Assembly (NCBI GenBank): GCA_035610835.1
Contig: CM069452.1
Location: forward strand, 64,566,368 to 64,630,367
Direction of reading: 5' to 3'
Source of the DNA: Ophiura sarsii
Lineage: Eukaryota > Echinodermata > Ophiuroidea > Amphilepidida > Ophiuridae
Length of the DNA: 64,000 nt
In this document: in pieces, positions 32,481 to 44,285 of the stretch
Layout: every line of letters begins with the position of its first letter
Position numbering within the stretch: position 1 is the stretch's first letter
Translations under genes and position numbers: made by a program
The notes under the pieces: generated by a model
Database searches by the model: none
What the model was told of the DNA's origin: nothing
What the model saw: the letters and a program-made list of their open reading frames with translations, nothing else

Positions 32481-34017
32481 TAATGCTAATGTATGAATTA
32501 GGTCAATGCATATGTTTTGTTTCTCGTCGAATTAGACAAATCAATGAACTTGTGCAAGTGTTGATATGCTCACAATAGCACTCCCCTACATGCCATTATT
32601 CACACATCAACATCAGCGTGTGTGCATTGATTTGTCTAATTTATCTCGAGACAACACATACGCATTTATTGACCTATAATTATAGCTCAACGAATGATAC
32701 TCATAGCAAAGGACAGCAAAGGTCCTGATGAAGTAATTGGGGGACTCAGTATTGTTAGAAATTTGTCTTATAATGTAGGCCTAAGGCCCTACCCATTTGA
32801 CTAATTTTACCAAGATGACATGATTAATGGCCCAAGCAAACCTTAGCACGGATTCAGGTTGAAAAAGACACCCTTATTCTCTGAAATGGGTGATTTTGAT
32901 ACTCATGGCAGGGGCCCGCGCTGTGGTCGAAAAAAGCACCCTTATTCCACGTTTTCGTTCACGCGGATGATAACAACATTATACCTGACTGGCCCCCAGG
33001 CAAAATAACTACTATTTTTATTAAGAGGAAGAGAATTCATGTTATGTCGGCTGTCATAACCATCAGTTATGGATGATCGCAGTTGCACCATCTTCCCTTT
33101 AACCCCCAATCACACTGCTCCAATACTTGCCATACTAGTTAGTACACATAACTTATGCACTAGTCACGTTTTTCTAGTGGGCACAGGAGAGAAGGACATT
33201 GGATTCATCTCAAAAAGTAATGGTCTGTACACATTTTGATCAAAAAATCGAGGCTTTGGGTCTTAAAACTTGATAAATCAAGGGGTGAAAAAGAAGGGAT
33301 GACTCCAGAACTAGCAGAGAAAAAGATGAAAAAGAGTTCTTTAGGCAGAACCTCATGTAACTACACGTATACCAGCAGGGTTGTTACTAAGGCGGTCGGT
33401 GGCGGCCGGGAGGAGCCGGCACTCACGATTGCAAACCGGCACTCTTAAAAAAAGGGGTAAAAAAACGGCACTAATCTTCTTCTTTTTTACAATTTGTGGA
33501 TAAAATCATTAAACTGCCTCATAAAACAAGAAATTATGTGGCAAGAACCCTCAAAGTGCATTAATAACCCCTAAAAACATTAAGAAGGCTTCTAGACCCC
33601 CATGCCATGATCCACTGCACTTCGTTTGCAACACTTATTCCGTTCGCTGTCAGTAAAATTAACCGGCACTAACTTTTGGCTAGTGAAAACACTGTATACC
33701 AGTGGTGTCCAGTAACACTAAACATACTGTGGTTTTCAATATTGTTAATTGAATTGCATTAAACAAAGTTTTGTTCAAAAAGGTGACTGCAAATTACATA
33801 CAACCTAGATTGTTTTCATACTTTCCACAGGCTCTCTGGCCCCTCTAATAATGAGGAAGATATCGATATTGATCACTACACTAAACCCAAGTATGACCAA
33901 GAGTGTCTACCAGGAGATACTGGTATTCAGTTGACTAGTGCATTATGTGCAATCTGAAACAGGCCATACAGCACATTGCTATTAAACATCCTTGGTAGTC
34001 CTGGACTAATATCCCAG
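32481..34017. other. No gene seen
   Basis: No conserved coding segment. CATCAGCGTGTGTGCATTGA near 32611 and the earlier inverted words near 32503-32570 suggest an eroded foldback. Confidence 0.4.
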
Positions 34018-34272
34018 GCATGTTCTGATTCAATTACACAGAAGAAGTCAAAATACCTTCAACAGCAAGTCATGGCTGTGTCATCGTATTCAGGTTACCA
34101 ATTCGAAAGCTTGGCACTTCCAAGGGGTTATTGGGAGGGGAGGAGGAGGAGGTTGGATCAAATGCAGGACCATATATTCTAGGCAATGTTCTGATTCAAT
34201 TACATAGACCGAGTCAAAATACCTTCCAACCTCAGGTCACGGCTATGTTGATATGTTCAGGTTACTGATTAT
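34018..34272 (+). repeat. Two-copy tandem duplication, unit about 165 bp
   Basis: GCATGTTCTGATTCAATTAC, AGTCAAAATACCTTC, GTCATGGCTGTG and TTCAGGTTAC recur in the same order at 34183 onward. The second copy lacks part of the GGAGGAGG stretch. Non-coding. Confidence 0.7.
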
Positions 34273-34764
34273 AGGAAGGGGCGGACATACGGGAACTTTG
34301 AGTTATTTTTAGCAAATTTGCTTGGCAACCAGTGTTTCAGAAACAAAACATTCCATGCACGCACTCAACGCTGAGCGTTACGCACTTGATCCGCAGTAGG
34401 CGCAATGTGCGGTTGCCTTAATTGATTGATCTGCGCAAGTTGTTTTTGTTTTTGTTTTTGTTTTCACCGGCGTTTGGTTTGTTTTCAATCGGCATAACTT
34501 AGGTCCGCCCCAACGAATACTTGCCAGAGGGGAAGGTGGGGGACGAGGGGGGGGGGGGCTGGAATACTTTATACACATACTTGGGCATTCAATAAGTTCC
34601 TGCAACACCAATGTTCTGAATTCACAGTAAAATTAACCAGCCTCATATTTCACCCACCCTGGCTATAAAAAGATGTCAAATTGGTCTTAATCCGAAATGC
34701 CTAGGGGGAAATATGGGCCAATAACTAAAGGAGGTAGGGGAACCAGCTTTACCAACACTGGGAA

Positions 34765-34835
34765 TTGAACCTGGGTCACTTGCACAGGAGTTACAGTTCT
34801 ATTATAGCTACGCCGTGGTAGTCTAGCTTTGAAAA
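34765..34835 (-). repeat. tRNA-like sequence (degenerate)
   Basis: On the minus strand: TACCACGGCGTAGCTATAAT, a TAACTCCTGTGCAAGTGACC region and B box GGTTCAATTCCC, closing with TTGGTA pairing to TACCA. This is consistent with a tRNA-derived SINE head. The A box is poor. Confidence 0.45.
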
Positions 34836-35862
34836 GCAAAGTCTAAATAGACTGGGTAAGACCACTACCAGCACAGTGTTGGAGTAGTATATAGCCCGTC
34901 ATCTCTTCATTGATTCGTGGGCGTTTTTTTTTATTGCACAAAATGCCAACACCAATTTTACACACACCTTATTTGCAAAACGTTCATGTTCTGAAATAAT
35001 GTGGAGGCTCTTTCTAAATAAGGTTCTTTTGGCAGAAGTCAATGGAAAATCATGAACATTGTATACGCTTTTCTTATTATTAACTTATTTTTGAGTCTCA
35101 GAAAAATCGCAGTCAAATTTGGGTATAAACCATGGCAGAGGTTTAAACAACCTCAGAATCAAGAGCATATATAATTGTTCAAAAAAGCCCATTAGGGTTT
35201 AAAATAAACCCCTCTATAAATGTTCAGAATATTTTACAATTGTCTGCATTTCTGTATATTTTGTTAAATATGGGTCACCTACGAAAAGTGTTGCATTTGG
35301 GTTTTTTAATTGACAGATTTAACAGAATGGTATGCATGGAGATTTTTAAGAAACCAAATGCTCCTAGAAATATATTTGCCATGTTCTCTGGCTATGAACA
35401 ATTTTGGTGCGTTTTTTTTCTTTGGATTTGAGTGAACCTGGTGAAATCTCGGTATATATCTCGCTTTTGCTTAAATGTGCTTGCAATTTTTACCAAAAAC
35501 AATTGCGTAGGCATTATATGGTCACTACTCATCTGACTTGGGTCAAACTAAGCCTTTCTCGAAATCAAGTTAGGAGCGAAAAATTGCTTCAAAATCTTCT
35601 GCCTATTCTCATACTATTACCGAATACCTGGTCTAATTTTCAAACGAAGAGCAATGGGTTGCTTAAAAATTAAGTTTATAATCATTTGCTTAAAAAAATG
35701 CAATATTTGTACATTTTTAGATTTCCCCTTTGAAACACTGTGTAAAATTGGTATGCCTATTCTCAGACACCCTTATGAATATTCTCAGACGCTTTGTTTT
35801 TTGGCTCATTTGACCTTTTTTTATAGGTTGTAATTAAGGGACTTTTTTCTAAATTTACATAG
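34836..35862. other. No gene seen
   Basis: AT-rich DNA. The open frames at 35240-35673 show no recognisable protein motif and no splice fit. Confidence 0.4.
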
Positions 35863-36401
35863 GGGTCATTCCGTGTCCAATAAACCAATGGTGGTACGGG
35901 TCACCTCTCAGATTTGGCTGAAATTCATTTCTAATATACATCTATATTGAACACATGCAAAGTATAAAATTCCAAATCCAAGTTGTTTCGGAATTATGGC
36001 CCTTCAAAGTTGGGAGGTTACCGCCCCTTCAAGTGGCGCAATTCGCACTGTACAATACAAATATGCAATATGAAGCTTTTTTGTGACTATCAACCATGAT
36101 TGTGGGGGGTCTTAAAATGGAAATTAATTTGTTCGACGGACTAAATTGGTGTTTTGCGCTGCCGGTAGAAAGAAAGAAGGATAAGAATTAAGATACACTT
36201 GTTTTGAGGCCATTTCTGGGTTATTTGGGTTACAGTCACCCTAAGTACCAATTTCCATCTTATTCCAAAGGTTCTCTAATAGACAATTATAAATACAAAA
36301 TATTCAATGACGCGAATATTTTGCATGTGTTCATTATACCTATAGATTATATATAGAAATGAATTTCAGCCAAATCTGAGAGGTGTGACACGGAATGACC
36401 C
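35863..36401. mobile_element. 539-bp foldback with GGGTCATTCCGTGTC ends and ATAG duplication
   Basis: GGGTCATTCCGTGTC at 35863 is inverted at GACACGGAATGACCC ending 36401. TCAGATTTGGCTGAAATTCA just inside is inverted near 36361-36380. ATAG flanks both ends, fitting a target site duplication. Non-coding. Confidence 0.85.
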
Positions 36402-37033
36402 ATAGTAATTTTTAGACATTTTAAGAGTTTCACCCAAAATATTTTTACTGGCTTCATTTTTTGTGGGGATGTTGCTTGTTTGTATGCAAGTTTGCCATTT
36501 TCAGAATTTGCAAAATTAGCACTTTTTGCCAAATTTCAACATTTTCTCCGATTATATCAGGGTGATCCAACGTTTGGTCAAAATGTATTAGGCCAAGTAA
36601 CAAAAATTACGTGTTTCACGTCCCCATCCGGTGCACTGATTTTTAACGCCGCTCCAATATTTTTGATATTTGTTATTTTCAAAGATGCCATCAAATTTCC
36701 AAAAAAAGTTCGAACAAAATCAAAAATCATACCTATCTTTGTTGTGTGTGAGTGTGTCCATAATTTTCAACTACATGTATATTTCAATGAAAAAGATGCG
36801 AGAAACACTCATTGGCATAGATAGTGATACTAATATCGAAACAATTCTTGCAAAAAGCCGTGGGCAAGGACTGCGAATGACGAGACAATTAAAAAACAAT
36901 CAAACAAGGAGGCATACTAAAACAAAAAGTGTAATATGTACATTGTATTACAAAGATTGTGATTGTAAAGTCAAACGAAGCCAGGCAATAGGCAAACATT
37001 ATGAAATGTTATATCGCGGTGATATAAGTTTCA
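36402..37033. other. No gene called
   Basis: Two overlapping plus-strand frames (36480-36824 and 36670-37053) end in Lys/Arg-rich sequence. I recognise no domain and see no flanking gene context. Confidence 0.35.
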
Positions 37034-37312
37034 TAACCCTAACCCCGGTTTAGGGTTTTTGACCGGGATCACAATTTTCGAGGAAAAAACACCAACTAAA
37101 TCTCCGGGAACCTGCCGGGATTCGATCCGGGGACCCTCCGTTCTCAAGCCCCACGTCCCAACCACTAAGCCACGGCCCTCAGCTACACATTCGCGCAGTA
37201 TACCGCGCTCACTATATAGGCTCGGTTGACTACGTCATCGAAAACGGACGGCGCATGCGTTTGGAGAGGGACTTTGGATTAGCATTTTTTAGCACTCCAG
37301 GGGTTAGGGTTA
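37034..37312 (-). mobile_element. tRNA-like element with TAACCCTAAC/GTTAGGGTTA ends, copy 2 (best preserved)
   Basis: Read on the minus strand: TAACCCTAAC, GAGTGCTA, CGTTTTCGATGACGTAGTC, GTATACTGCGC, A box CGTGGCTTAGTGG, B box GGATCGAATCC, a T-rich region with TTGTGATCCCGGTCAAAAA, then GGGGTTAGGGTTA. Both promoter boxes are intact here, at spacing normal for a tRNA. The order of parts is the same as in the copies at 14952 and 59057. Confidence 0.85.
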
Positions 37313-37987
37313 ATGGAACAAATAGGGACCCTTCTAAATACATAAGATTCTCAATTGTGTATTACCTTATTAACATTCCCCAGTTTCAAATACTTTTGAA
37401 TTCATAATTGTTTGGACACTCATGTTATACCGATCCCACAGAGTAGGCCTACCTTAGCATGCATTTTAAACAAGAAAGATGGCAATATCCTCATATGCCA
37501 TGGAATAAAGCACAAGGCAGCAATAAGCTAGTTCGCGAATTCAGAACAAGGTGCATCCTGGGAAAAAAATCATGGGGGATAAACACACCGTAAATCGTGC
37601 TAATACACAGAGATCCCATTGAAAATAGGACTGACAAATTCAATGTTTTAAGGCATTAAAAGCAGTGTTAGGTGAATTTAACCCCTCCTCAGGTATACTC
37701 ATTAATATTTTTGGCCATTCAATGGTTAAAATAATGTTGGAATGAGTAAAGATGATTATTTCAGAATAAAAACTCCCTAAAAATGAAAAACTACTTCTAG
37801 CGTGAGTAAATTAATGATGGGGAATAGCGTGAGAATTGCTTTGTATATCCCCTGTGTATCCCACAATCCCACTGGGTTGCTTCTTGATTCTGAATTAGCG
37901 AACTCACTTATTGTCAGTAGCGTAGACGCCATAGCTACGGTGATAGGCTTGCTTTGTTTTTCATAATACTTTAGGGGGCAAGGGGAG
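37313..37987. other. No gene seen
   Basis: AT-rich DNA with no coding signal; one TAGGCCTA word at 37444. Confidence 0.4.
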
Positions 37988-38305
37988 GAAATAAAAGTGA
38001 ACCGACAACAGGCTGTCAACTCGCCGCCGAGTCAGACATTTGAAATCGGGGAGGGGGGTGCCATCGAGTCATACACTTGAGGGGAGCCGGTGTGATGAAG
38101 TGCCACCCCCCCCCCCCCCCCCCCCCATCCCATTCATGAATAATATGTATTTATTTATTTGTCAAATTATATCGTCGCAAAAAATCGAGCTTGAAAAAGA
38201 AAGGAAGTCAAATCAACAACAATGTCATGTCAATATCTACCGACACGACTCGAATTTTGGGGGTGGGGGTGATTGGTACACCCTCGCCCCAAATGTTTTG
38301 CGGTT
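37988..38305 (+). repeat. Dispersed repeat with CAGGCTGTCAAC, copy 2; C20 tract
   Basis: Same word order as 12051-12240 (CAGGCTGTCAAC, GCCGCCGAGTCA, AAAAAATCGAGCT, CCCTCGCCCC). Includes a run of about 20 C near 38106-38126. The open frame through it is repeat-derived. Confidence 0.5.
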
Positions 38306-38519
38306 GATTTACATTTTATACATGAATGATTTATTTCTTATTTATTCAATGGGGAGAGACAGGTAGGTGCAAAATTTGGCAACTTTAAAGAAGTCAAACA
38401 CGGTTAATGTTTTTGAAAATCTCATGATTTCTCCGACAAATATCGTTGATTCTATATTCAATACAAGTCTACAAACAAAGCGGAGAATTTACAACCGAAA
38501 TCTCTTCGTGCACATAGCA

Positions 38520-38618
38520 TTTACCTGATAGAATGCGAAGAAATCGGGCAATTTCTGGTACGTTTTTCCGTGCCTGGAAACTGTCACTCACTGTTTTGTC
38601 ATCGCCGGCTCTTTGGAC
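38520..38618 (-). other. Possible exon-like segment, minus strand (not confirmed)
   Basis: Minus strand reads QRAGDDKTVSDSFQARKNV, then PEIARFLRILS, before a CAG|GTAAATG donor-like site; the acceptor ATAAACAG is weak. Amino-acid composition is protein-like and differs from flanking AT-rich DNA. No family is recognised and no partner exon was found, so this may be chance. Confidence 0.2.
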
Positions 38619-38917
38619 TGTTTATATTGGGTAATTCCATTTAGCTTCAGGGGATGTTCGATCAGTTTCACGCATTCAATTATTGTATCAGACGGTACGG
38701 AAAATAATGATATAATCCTTGATTTAGGCAAACCACAATCTATTATGTTTATCAACGAACGTGTTTTTACCACATCGATCCTTTCACCGGATTTCAGAGG
38801 TCCAGATGTGACATATGACCAAAATTCTACATTGATTGTTAATCTTGAAATGCTGCTCAAATAGAGAGAAATATATGGCAATTATCAACATTGAAAATAT
38901 TCCATGGACAATGTCAC

Positions 38918-39015
38918 ATTTTCCACTCTAAAACGGGTTGCCTGCGTTTCACTCCCTTCACTCCTTTTCGAGTGAATTTCCACTTATTTCCACTCGTTTT
39001 ACATTTTAGAGAGTG
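38918..39015. repeat. Half copy of the CTCTAAA/TGTAAAACGAGTGG foldback
   Basis: TTTCCACTCTAAAACGGGTT, CACTCGTTTTACATTTTAGA and CTTTTCGAGTGAATTTCCAC match, in inverted order, one arm of the element at 42863-43126. Confidence 0.65.
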
Positions 39016-39429
39016 TGTATGACCAATTTGAAGATATTGCTCACACCGGCACCCCTCAAGTTTATGACTCGAGCCTGTCTTAAATTCGAATCATTAATAT
39101 TCATAGAAACTTTCTAAAGTTAGCTTTACAAGTTACAATGGTTAATGTAGAATACACCATAGTCGGGATTATTGTCTTATCAGAACGTCTTCAGGTGCGG
39201 AGCCAGGGAGGGGGGGGGCTATGGGGGCGCCCGCCCCACGTAAAAACACTTTTAAAAAAAGGAGAGAGGAAGAGAGAGGGGAGAGAGGGGAGAGAGGGGG
39301 AGGGAGAGATAAGTGAGGAGCAGGGGAGGGAGAGGGGTGACAAAAGAAAAAGAGAGAGAAATAAAATCTCACGCGAATTAGTTTCACTGTTAAATTATTC
39401 AAGCTTAAACAGGATGGCTACAAAACGGT

Positions 39430-40100
39430 TATAAAACGCCAATTTTTGCGCGCTCCGCGCGATATTTTCAATGTTTTATCCAAGCAACATAATTCAAGAA
39501 CGTTTTCTGGACAATTTATTTAGAAAACTATACATTTTTGCGCGCTTCGAGCGAAATAGTTTCATTGTAATCATTCAAGCCAAGATGTCTTCAGGAACGG
39601 TTTTTTGGACCTCTTTTAGTGTTATAACGTTAAAATAGCAATTTTGTTGGCGCTTCGCGCGAATTAGTTACAAGTTTTAATTATGGTTTCAAGAACGTTC
39701 TTTTGACCATTTTCTTTTACAAATATAGTCCCATTTTCAGGAACTTTTTCTAGATCTTTTTATTGTTAAAATGTCCAATTTCGGAACGCTATATGCGCGA
39801 ATTAGTCCCGGGAATAATTATTAGTGTCAATGTTTTATTATTCAAGAAGCGTAAACAAGATGGCTTTCAGGAACATTTTTCTATAGACCTTTTTAGTGTT
39901 ATAATAGCCATTTTTCGCGCGTTATAGGCTCAAGCTTAACAACATGGTTTCAGGAAAGTTTTCTGGACCATTTTAGGTCTTTGTTTTATAGTTGAGGGGG
40001 TCTTTGTTTTATAGTTGGGTGGTCTTGGGTCTTTGTTTTTGGGTCTTGGGTCTTGGGTCTTTGTTTTATAGTCACCCCCATTTTAGTGTTAAAATAGTCA
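39430..40100 (+). repeat. Degenerate tandem array, unit about 110-120 bp
   Basis: Units share GCGCGCTTCGCGCGAATTAG-like words, then ATTCAAGCNNNATGGNTTCA, GGAACGTTTTTTGGACCATT and TTAGTGTTAAAATAG. At least five units are visible, with strong divergence. The right end becomes short GGTCTTGGGTCTTTGTTTT repeats (39990-40070). Confidence 0.7.
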
Positions 40101-40936
40101 ATTTTTGCCTATATAGTCTTCATTTAAAATTTGTTTTTATAAGCACCCTAACCCTTTGCATGCGGCAGGCTGCTGTGGCAACCCATGCCCATCCATTCCA
40201 TTGCATCATATATAACGGCAGGCTGCTGCGGCAGCCAATTCATAGACTCAAATTAGCCCTGTTATAACATGCTAATTATTTTGACACTATTTGCATTTAC
40301 TACATGTACTAACATTTGGTATGGTTAGAAAGAGGAGTGTTTCATCTTTATGAATTTGTGAAAATAAGGTACATGTTATATTTGAAATTTTAGAGATATA
40401 TATCTTGAGTTTAAACATTGGGGGAAGACTCTATTGTATGTTATTGAGTACCTGAGTACATGCTCTTATTGAATAGGTACTTGACAGTGTATTTCACCAT
40501 GACTGCCAATATAGCACCTATGTACTTCACACCTACTGGTCATAGGGGTTGTGTGTGTAAGTTTTCAAAAATGGTCAACAATATTTTATATTGGTGCAAT
40601 TTTTATTTAATTTTAACAATTTAATATCTTATTCATATATAATTTTTGTAGGGTTATTGAGAAGAATAAATTCCCTACAACATTGGTGAACAACATTTTT
40701 TGATCAGATAACTGGAAATATCAATTTAGTTGAGTTGGAGTATGACTATACTTTGGCCATGCCAACAAATTTTGGGATCTAGAAATATACCCACGCCGTG
40801 GTGAGGGGTTGCAATGGATTTTGATACCCAAGCATGGAAAGGGTGTTTAGGTCATTTTGACATGAAACATTTTTGTTCTAGTTGCCAGTTAATTTTAATA
40901 AAATATATCCCCGGAGAGCTTTCCTCTGAGCCTCTT

Positions 40937-41233
40937 AGGGACGCACCATTTAATTTTCAGGGGGAAGGTAGGAAGTTGTGTTCGGGGAGATTTTTTTTTT
41001 GCCGCCGCCGCCGCCGCCGCAAGGGGTGAATTTCTTTTTTGCGCCGCCAAAGGAGGCGATTTTTTTTTAATGTATCCATTCATATTGAGTTGGGCGGGGG
41101 TAGAATTTTTCTTTTTTTTACTCATCAGGGGGGATTTTTTTTTTTTTTGGCCTGCGTAGAGGGGGAATTTTTTTTCTTCCAAAAACTTCCTACCCCCCCC
41201 CCCCCCCCCTGAAAATCTAATGGTGCGTCCCTT
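40937..41233. mobile_element. Nested foldback with AGGGACGCACCATT ends
   Basis: AGGGACGCACCATTTAATTT plus TCAGGGGG is inverted at CCCCCTGAAAATCTAATGGT plus GCGTCCCT. The interior has (GCC)n at 41001-41020 and repeated AATTTTTTTT/GGGG blocks. The apparent Lys/Ser-rich minus-strand ORF here is repeat-derived. Confidence 0.75.
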
Positions 41234-41732
41234 ATTAGAAAGCCTACAACCTGGGGGCTTCGCACCTGGACCCCACCAGGGGCCCGAGCGGGCCCCTGGA
41301 CCCCCACGCCGTGAGACGCTCACTATACGCTCTAATTGGTCACTAAATTAATTCAGCCCCGTAAATTTGAATCCTGGCTCCGCGCCTGGTCTTTCACGTA
41401 TATTAGGGGAGAGCGGGGAGTGTTCGCCCCATTTTCATTTGAAATGGCCTAGAGACGTCAATTTTAAAGATCGAATGGACCTATTGACATCATATGAAAG
41501 ATTAATATCTTGGCTATATAAATACTACCATAATTTCAATACCTTAGGCCTTACTGTAAAGGCATGAGTAATATACTATGCCGGGACGAGGAGCCTAAAT
41601 GTGCTTAGTTTTTAAATTGTGTTGTCCATCTCTGGGCAGAACATTAAATTATTACCAAAAGATGGCAAATATATCCCTAAAGACAAATTCACCATATCCA
41701 TTGCCCAAGGCTCATTATTAACATGATTAAGG

Positions 41733-42199
41733 TTAACATCGATGTGCAGGATTTCTTTCCATCTCAGCACTGCGGCGGCACATATCTAAGTGTTAAATTG
41801 GCTAAGATTGAGAATACCCTATACCATTCTTATTCCTCACTGTGTAAGTGTATGGGTCCTTATTTAAAGTCCCAATTGAAGCCATTCAGTGGTAGGGTAA
41901 TATTTTATAATTATAGGCCTACAAGACCATGGTGGCTCAGCACAGTCAGGACTAATTATCTCAAACATAACCAATAAGAAGTCTGTTATGCCGTTTTGTC
42001 ATGGGAGGGCTGTATAGTCCATTAATTCGTTATCAGACTATTCGTTGTCCAAAATAATTTTCAAAAGCTATACATCAAATTTAATTTTTAAAGAACCCGT
42101 TGCCATACTGAAAAGTTTTTGCAACGCCACCTCTTCTGCCCACCACCGGTCAGAGAAAGAAGGTGCGCCCTCTACAACAGAACGAAGATGAACGATTAT
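41733..42199 (+). repeat. Dispersed direct duplication, copy A
   Basis: Shares with copy B (43601-44285) the words TAACATCGATGTGCAGGATT, CTCAGCACTGCGGCGGCACA, TTAAATTGGCTAAGATTGAG, TAGTCCATTAATTCGTTATC and CCCGTTGCCATA, in the same order. The 84-codon frame in copy A is frameshifted in copy B, arguing against a protein. Confidence 0.85.
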
Positions 42200-42369
42200 G
42201 GTTATAACCAGTGTATGGGAGGGGGTGGTTGTACATTTTTGAGCCTCGGAATTTTGAGTCTCAACTTGAATTCAATGTGAATTTTAGGTCAATACATGCG
42301 TATGTTTTGTTTCTCGAAAAATGCACATGCGCAAATGATGATATACTCACAACAGCACTCCCCCTGCGG

Positions 42370-42700
42370 GATCGTACCCGGGGGGTGGGGGTACTTAGTG
42401 GATATGAGGTTACGGGGATGTGCCGACAAATAGGGTCCCCTTTTTCACCCGTCTGGTATAAATGAATGACCCCTTTTCAATGCCAATTTTTGGTAATTGT
42501 ATTGGTCTAAAATCCTTAATGTTGCTGATTTTTACAGACATTTTAGCAAAATCTGTCAAATATATGGGTCTCCGGTAAAACGTTTGGGTCTTTTCCCTCT
42601 AAAATTGTATGGGTCAGTTTTTCATTTTGCTGGCGGCATATCCCTACCAACAAATATCTGAGTTACCGCCCCCCCCCCCCCCCCCCCCCCCCCCCCGGCA
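42370..42700 (+). repeat. GGGGATGTGCCG repeat with C29-type tract
   Basis: GGGGGTACTTAGTGGATATG, GGGGATGTGCCGACAAATAG and short ATGGGTC words, ending at a run of about 29 C (42668-42696). The element at 63520-63860 reads the same words on the opposite strand (GTGCCGCTCCA, CCCGTATG inverted). Confidence 0.55.
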
Positions 42701-42862
42701 TGTAGTAAACAGTATGACAGCGTTCAAACACCTCTAAAAATCATGATATTCAAGTACTATACAAATCGTTTTCTATTTCATAGATTTAATCATTTTATCA
42801 GGTCAGAATCAACCATATCAAAGTAGCAACACACAACAGACATTTGCAGCAACACAATGTAC

Positions 42863-43126
42863 TCTCTAAATGTAAAACGAGTGGAAAGAGTGGAAATTCA
42901 CTCGAAAAGGAGTAAAGGGAGCTATGAAACGCAGGACAACCAGTTTTAGAGTGGAAAATGTCCAGTCTTAAATGAGTGTGAAAATTAATTTTTCACTCTC
43001 AATAGTGGAACATTGTCATATAAAATCCCCTTTCACGCTTTTAGAGTGTTTTTCCACTCTAAAACGTGTTGTCCTGCATTTAACTTCTTGAGAGAGTGGA
43101 AAACCACTCTTTTACATTTAAAGAGT
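42863..43126. mobile_element. 264-bp foldback with CTCTAAATGTAAAACGAGTG ends
   Basis: CTCTAAATGTAAAACGAGTG is inverted at CACTCTTTTACATTTAAAGAG. Internal AGAGTGGAAAA words repeat in both orientations around GGACAAC/GTTGTCC. Non-coding. A half copy lies at 38918-39015. Confidence 0.8.
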
Positions 43127-43600
43127 AGGCCTATAACATATTTAACACAATGATTTGTAGATAGGTACTCAATAATGATACAAATGATGCAACATATGGG
43201 CCAAACAAACAAGATATTGTGAGTGTTTCCTAAGATTCAATTAAGGGGGAGGGGGTTGAGTCAGGAAAATTTGTCAAATTGTACACACTGGCAAAAGTGA
43301 GATAATGTAGCGATTAGAATCTGTGGAATTTCTTTTTTTCAGAAGGTTTTTGTTTGATAGCAATCGGGTATGTAGTTCTCGAGATATGACCGGGTGAACT
43401 TGCATGAATTTTTTAAAATTTGGTCAAAAACAGCATGGCAACGAGAGCGAAACCGAAAGCGTTGTTAAAAACTAGACATCAAGGGCTACAATATGGTATA
43501 TAACACTTCTCGACTGCTATTTTGGAAAATGTGTAAAATGGTTTTCTAACATAGGCCAATTCTGACTCAACCCCCCTCCCCCTTAACACGATAATAACGC

Positions 43601-44285
43601 TAACATCGATGTGCAGGATTTCTTTCCATCTCAGCACTGCGGCGGCACATATCTAAGTGTTAAATTGGCTAAGATTGAGAATACCCTATCCATTCTTATT
43701 CCTCACTGTGTATGGGTGTATACAGGTTCTTATTTAAAGTCCCCATATTGAAGCCATTCAGTGGTATAGGGTATACTAAAGAAACTTGTATTTTAAAATG
43801 ATAGTCAGGACCAAGTATCTCAAAATAAACGGTGGCAGTCTGGTATGGCGTTGTGTCATAAGAGGACAGTATAGTCCATTAATTCGTTATCCAAAATAAT
43901 TTTCAAAAGCTACGTCAAAATATTCATTTTAGATGTGACACGACCGACTACAAACTACTTTTCTATTTCGCTTATACTTCGCTTATACACATAATTGGTT
44001 TATAAGACCTATTTGAATAAAATAAAATTTTAATAAATTTAAACACACATTTTTCCTTGACACGATCAATTAAGTACATATATTCTTTATATTATTAAGG
44101 CCACGTGTTATCAATCCAGTGAAACATATACATATACATTCACAGTCTATATTTTCAAATCATACCAATATTTATTTTTTAAAGTACCCGTTGCCATATT
44201 GAAAAGTTCCTGGTAGCCACCTCGTCTGCCCACCTCCAGCCAGATAAAGAAAGTGTGCCCTCTATCAGAAAGAAGCTGAACGATA
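43601..44285 (+). repeat. Dispersed direct duplication, copy B, with a 240-bp insertion
   Basis: Parallel to copy A but interrupted from about 43927 to 44165 by sequence absent from A (starts TAGATGTGACACGACCGACT). After the insertion the match resumes at CCCGTTGCCATATTGAAAAG. Confidence 0.8.

Larger units (their letters stand above)
39194..41386. mobile_element. 2.2 kb composite element with GGTGCGGAGCCAGG ends
   Basis: GGTGCGGAGCCAGG (39194) is inverted, with one mismatch, at CCTGGCTCCGCGCC (41373-41386). The interior contains a GA-rich stretch (39250-39370), a degenerate tandem array (39430-40100) and a nested foldback (40937-41233). No transposase frame is seen. It is probably non-autonomous. 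Confidence 0.6.

Noticed and set aside
36480..37053. Overlapping ORFs of 114 and 127 codons
   Set aside because: No recognisable domain or splice context; the end runs into the tRNA-like element at 37034.
40140..40250. CCCTAACCCTTTGCATGCGGCAGGC as another member of the TTAA or TAACCCTAAC families
   Set aside because: Only a short word matches either family; no second end or shared interior was found.
40895..41323. 142-codon Lys/Ser/Gly-rich ORF
   Set aside because: Composed of G, C and A tracts and a (GCC)n run in a nested foldback element.
41723..41977. 84-codon ORF as a gene
   Set aside because: The duplicated copy at 43601 has small indels that break the frame, so the frame is not under coding constraint.
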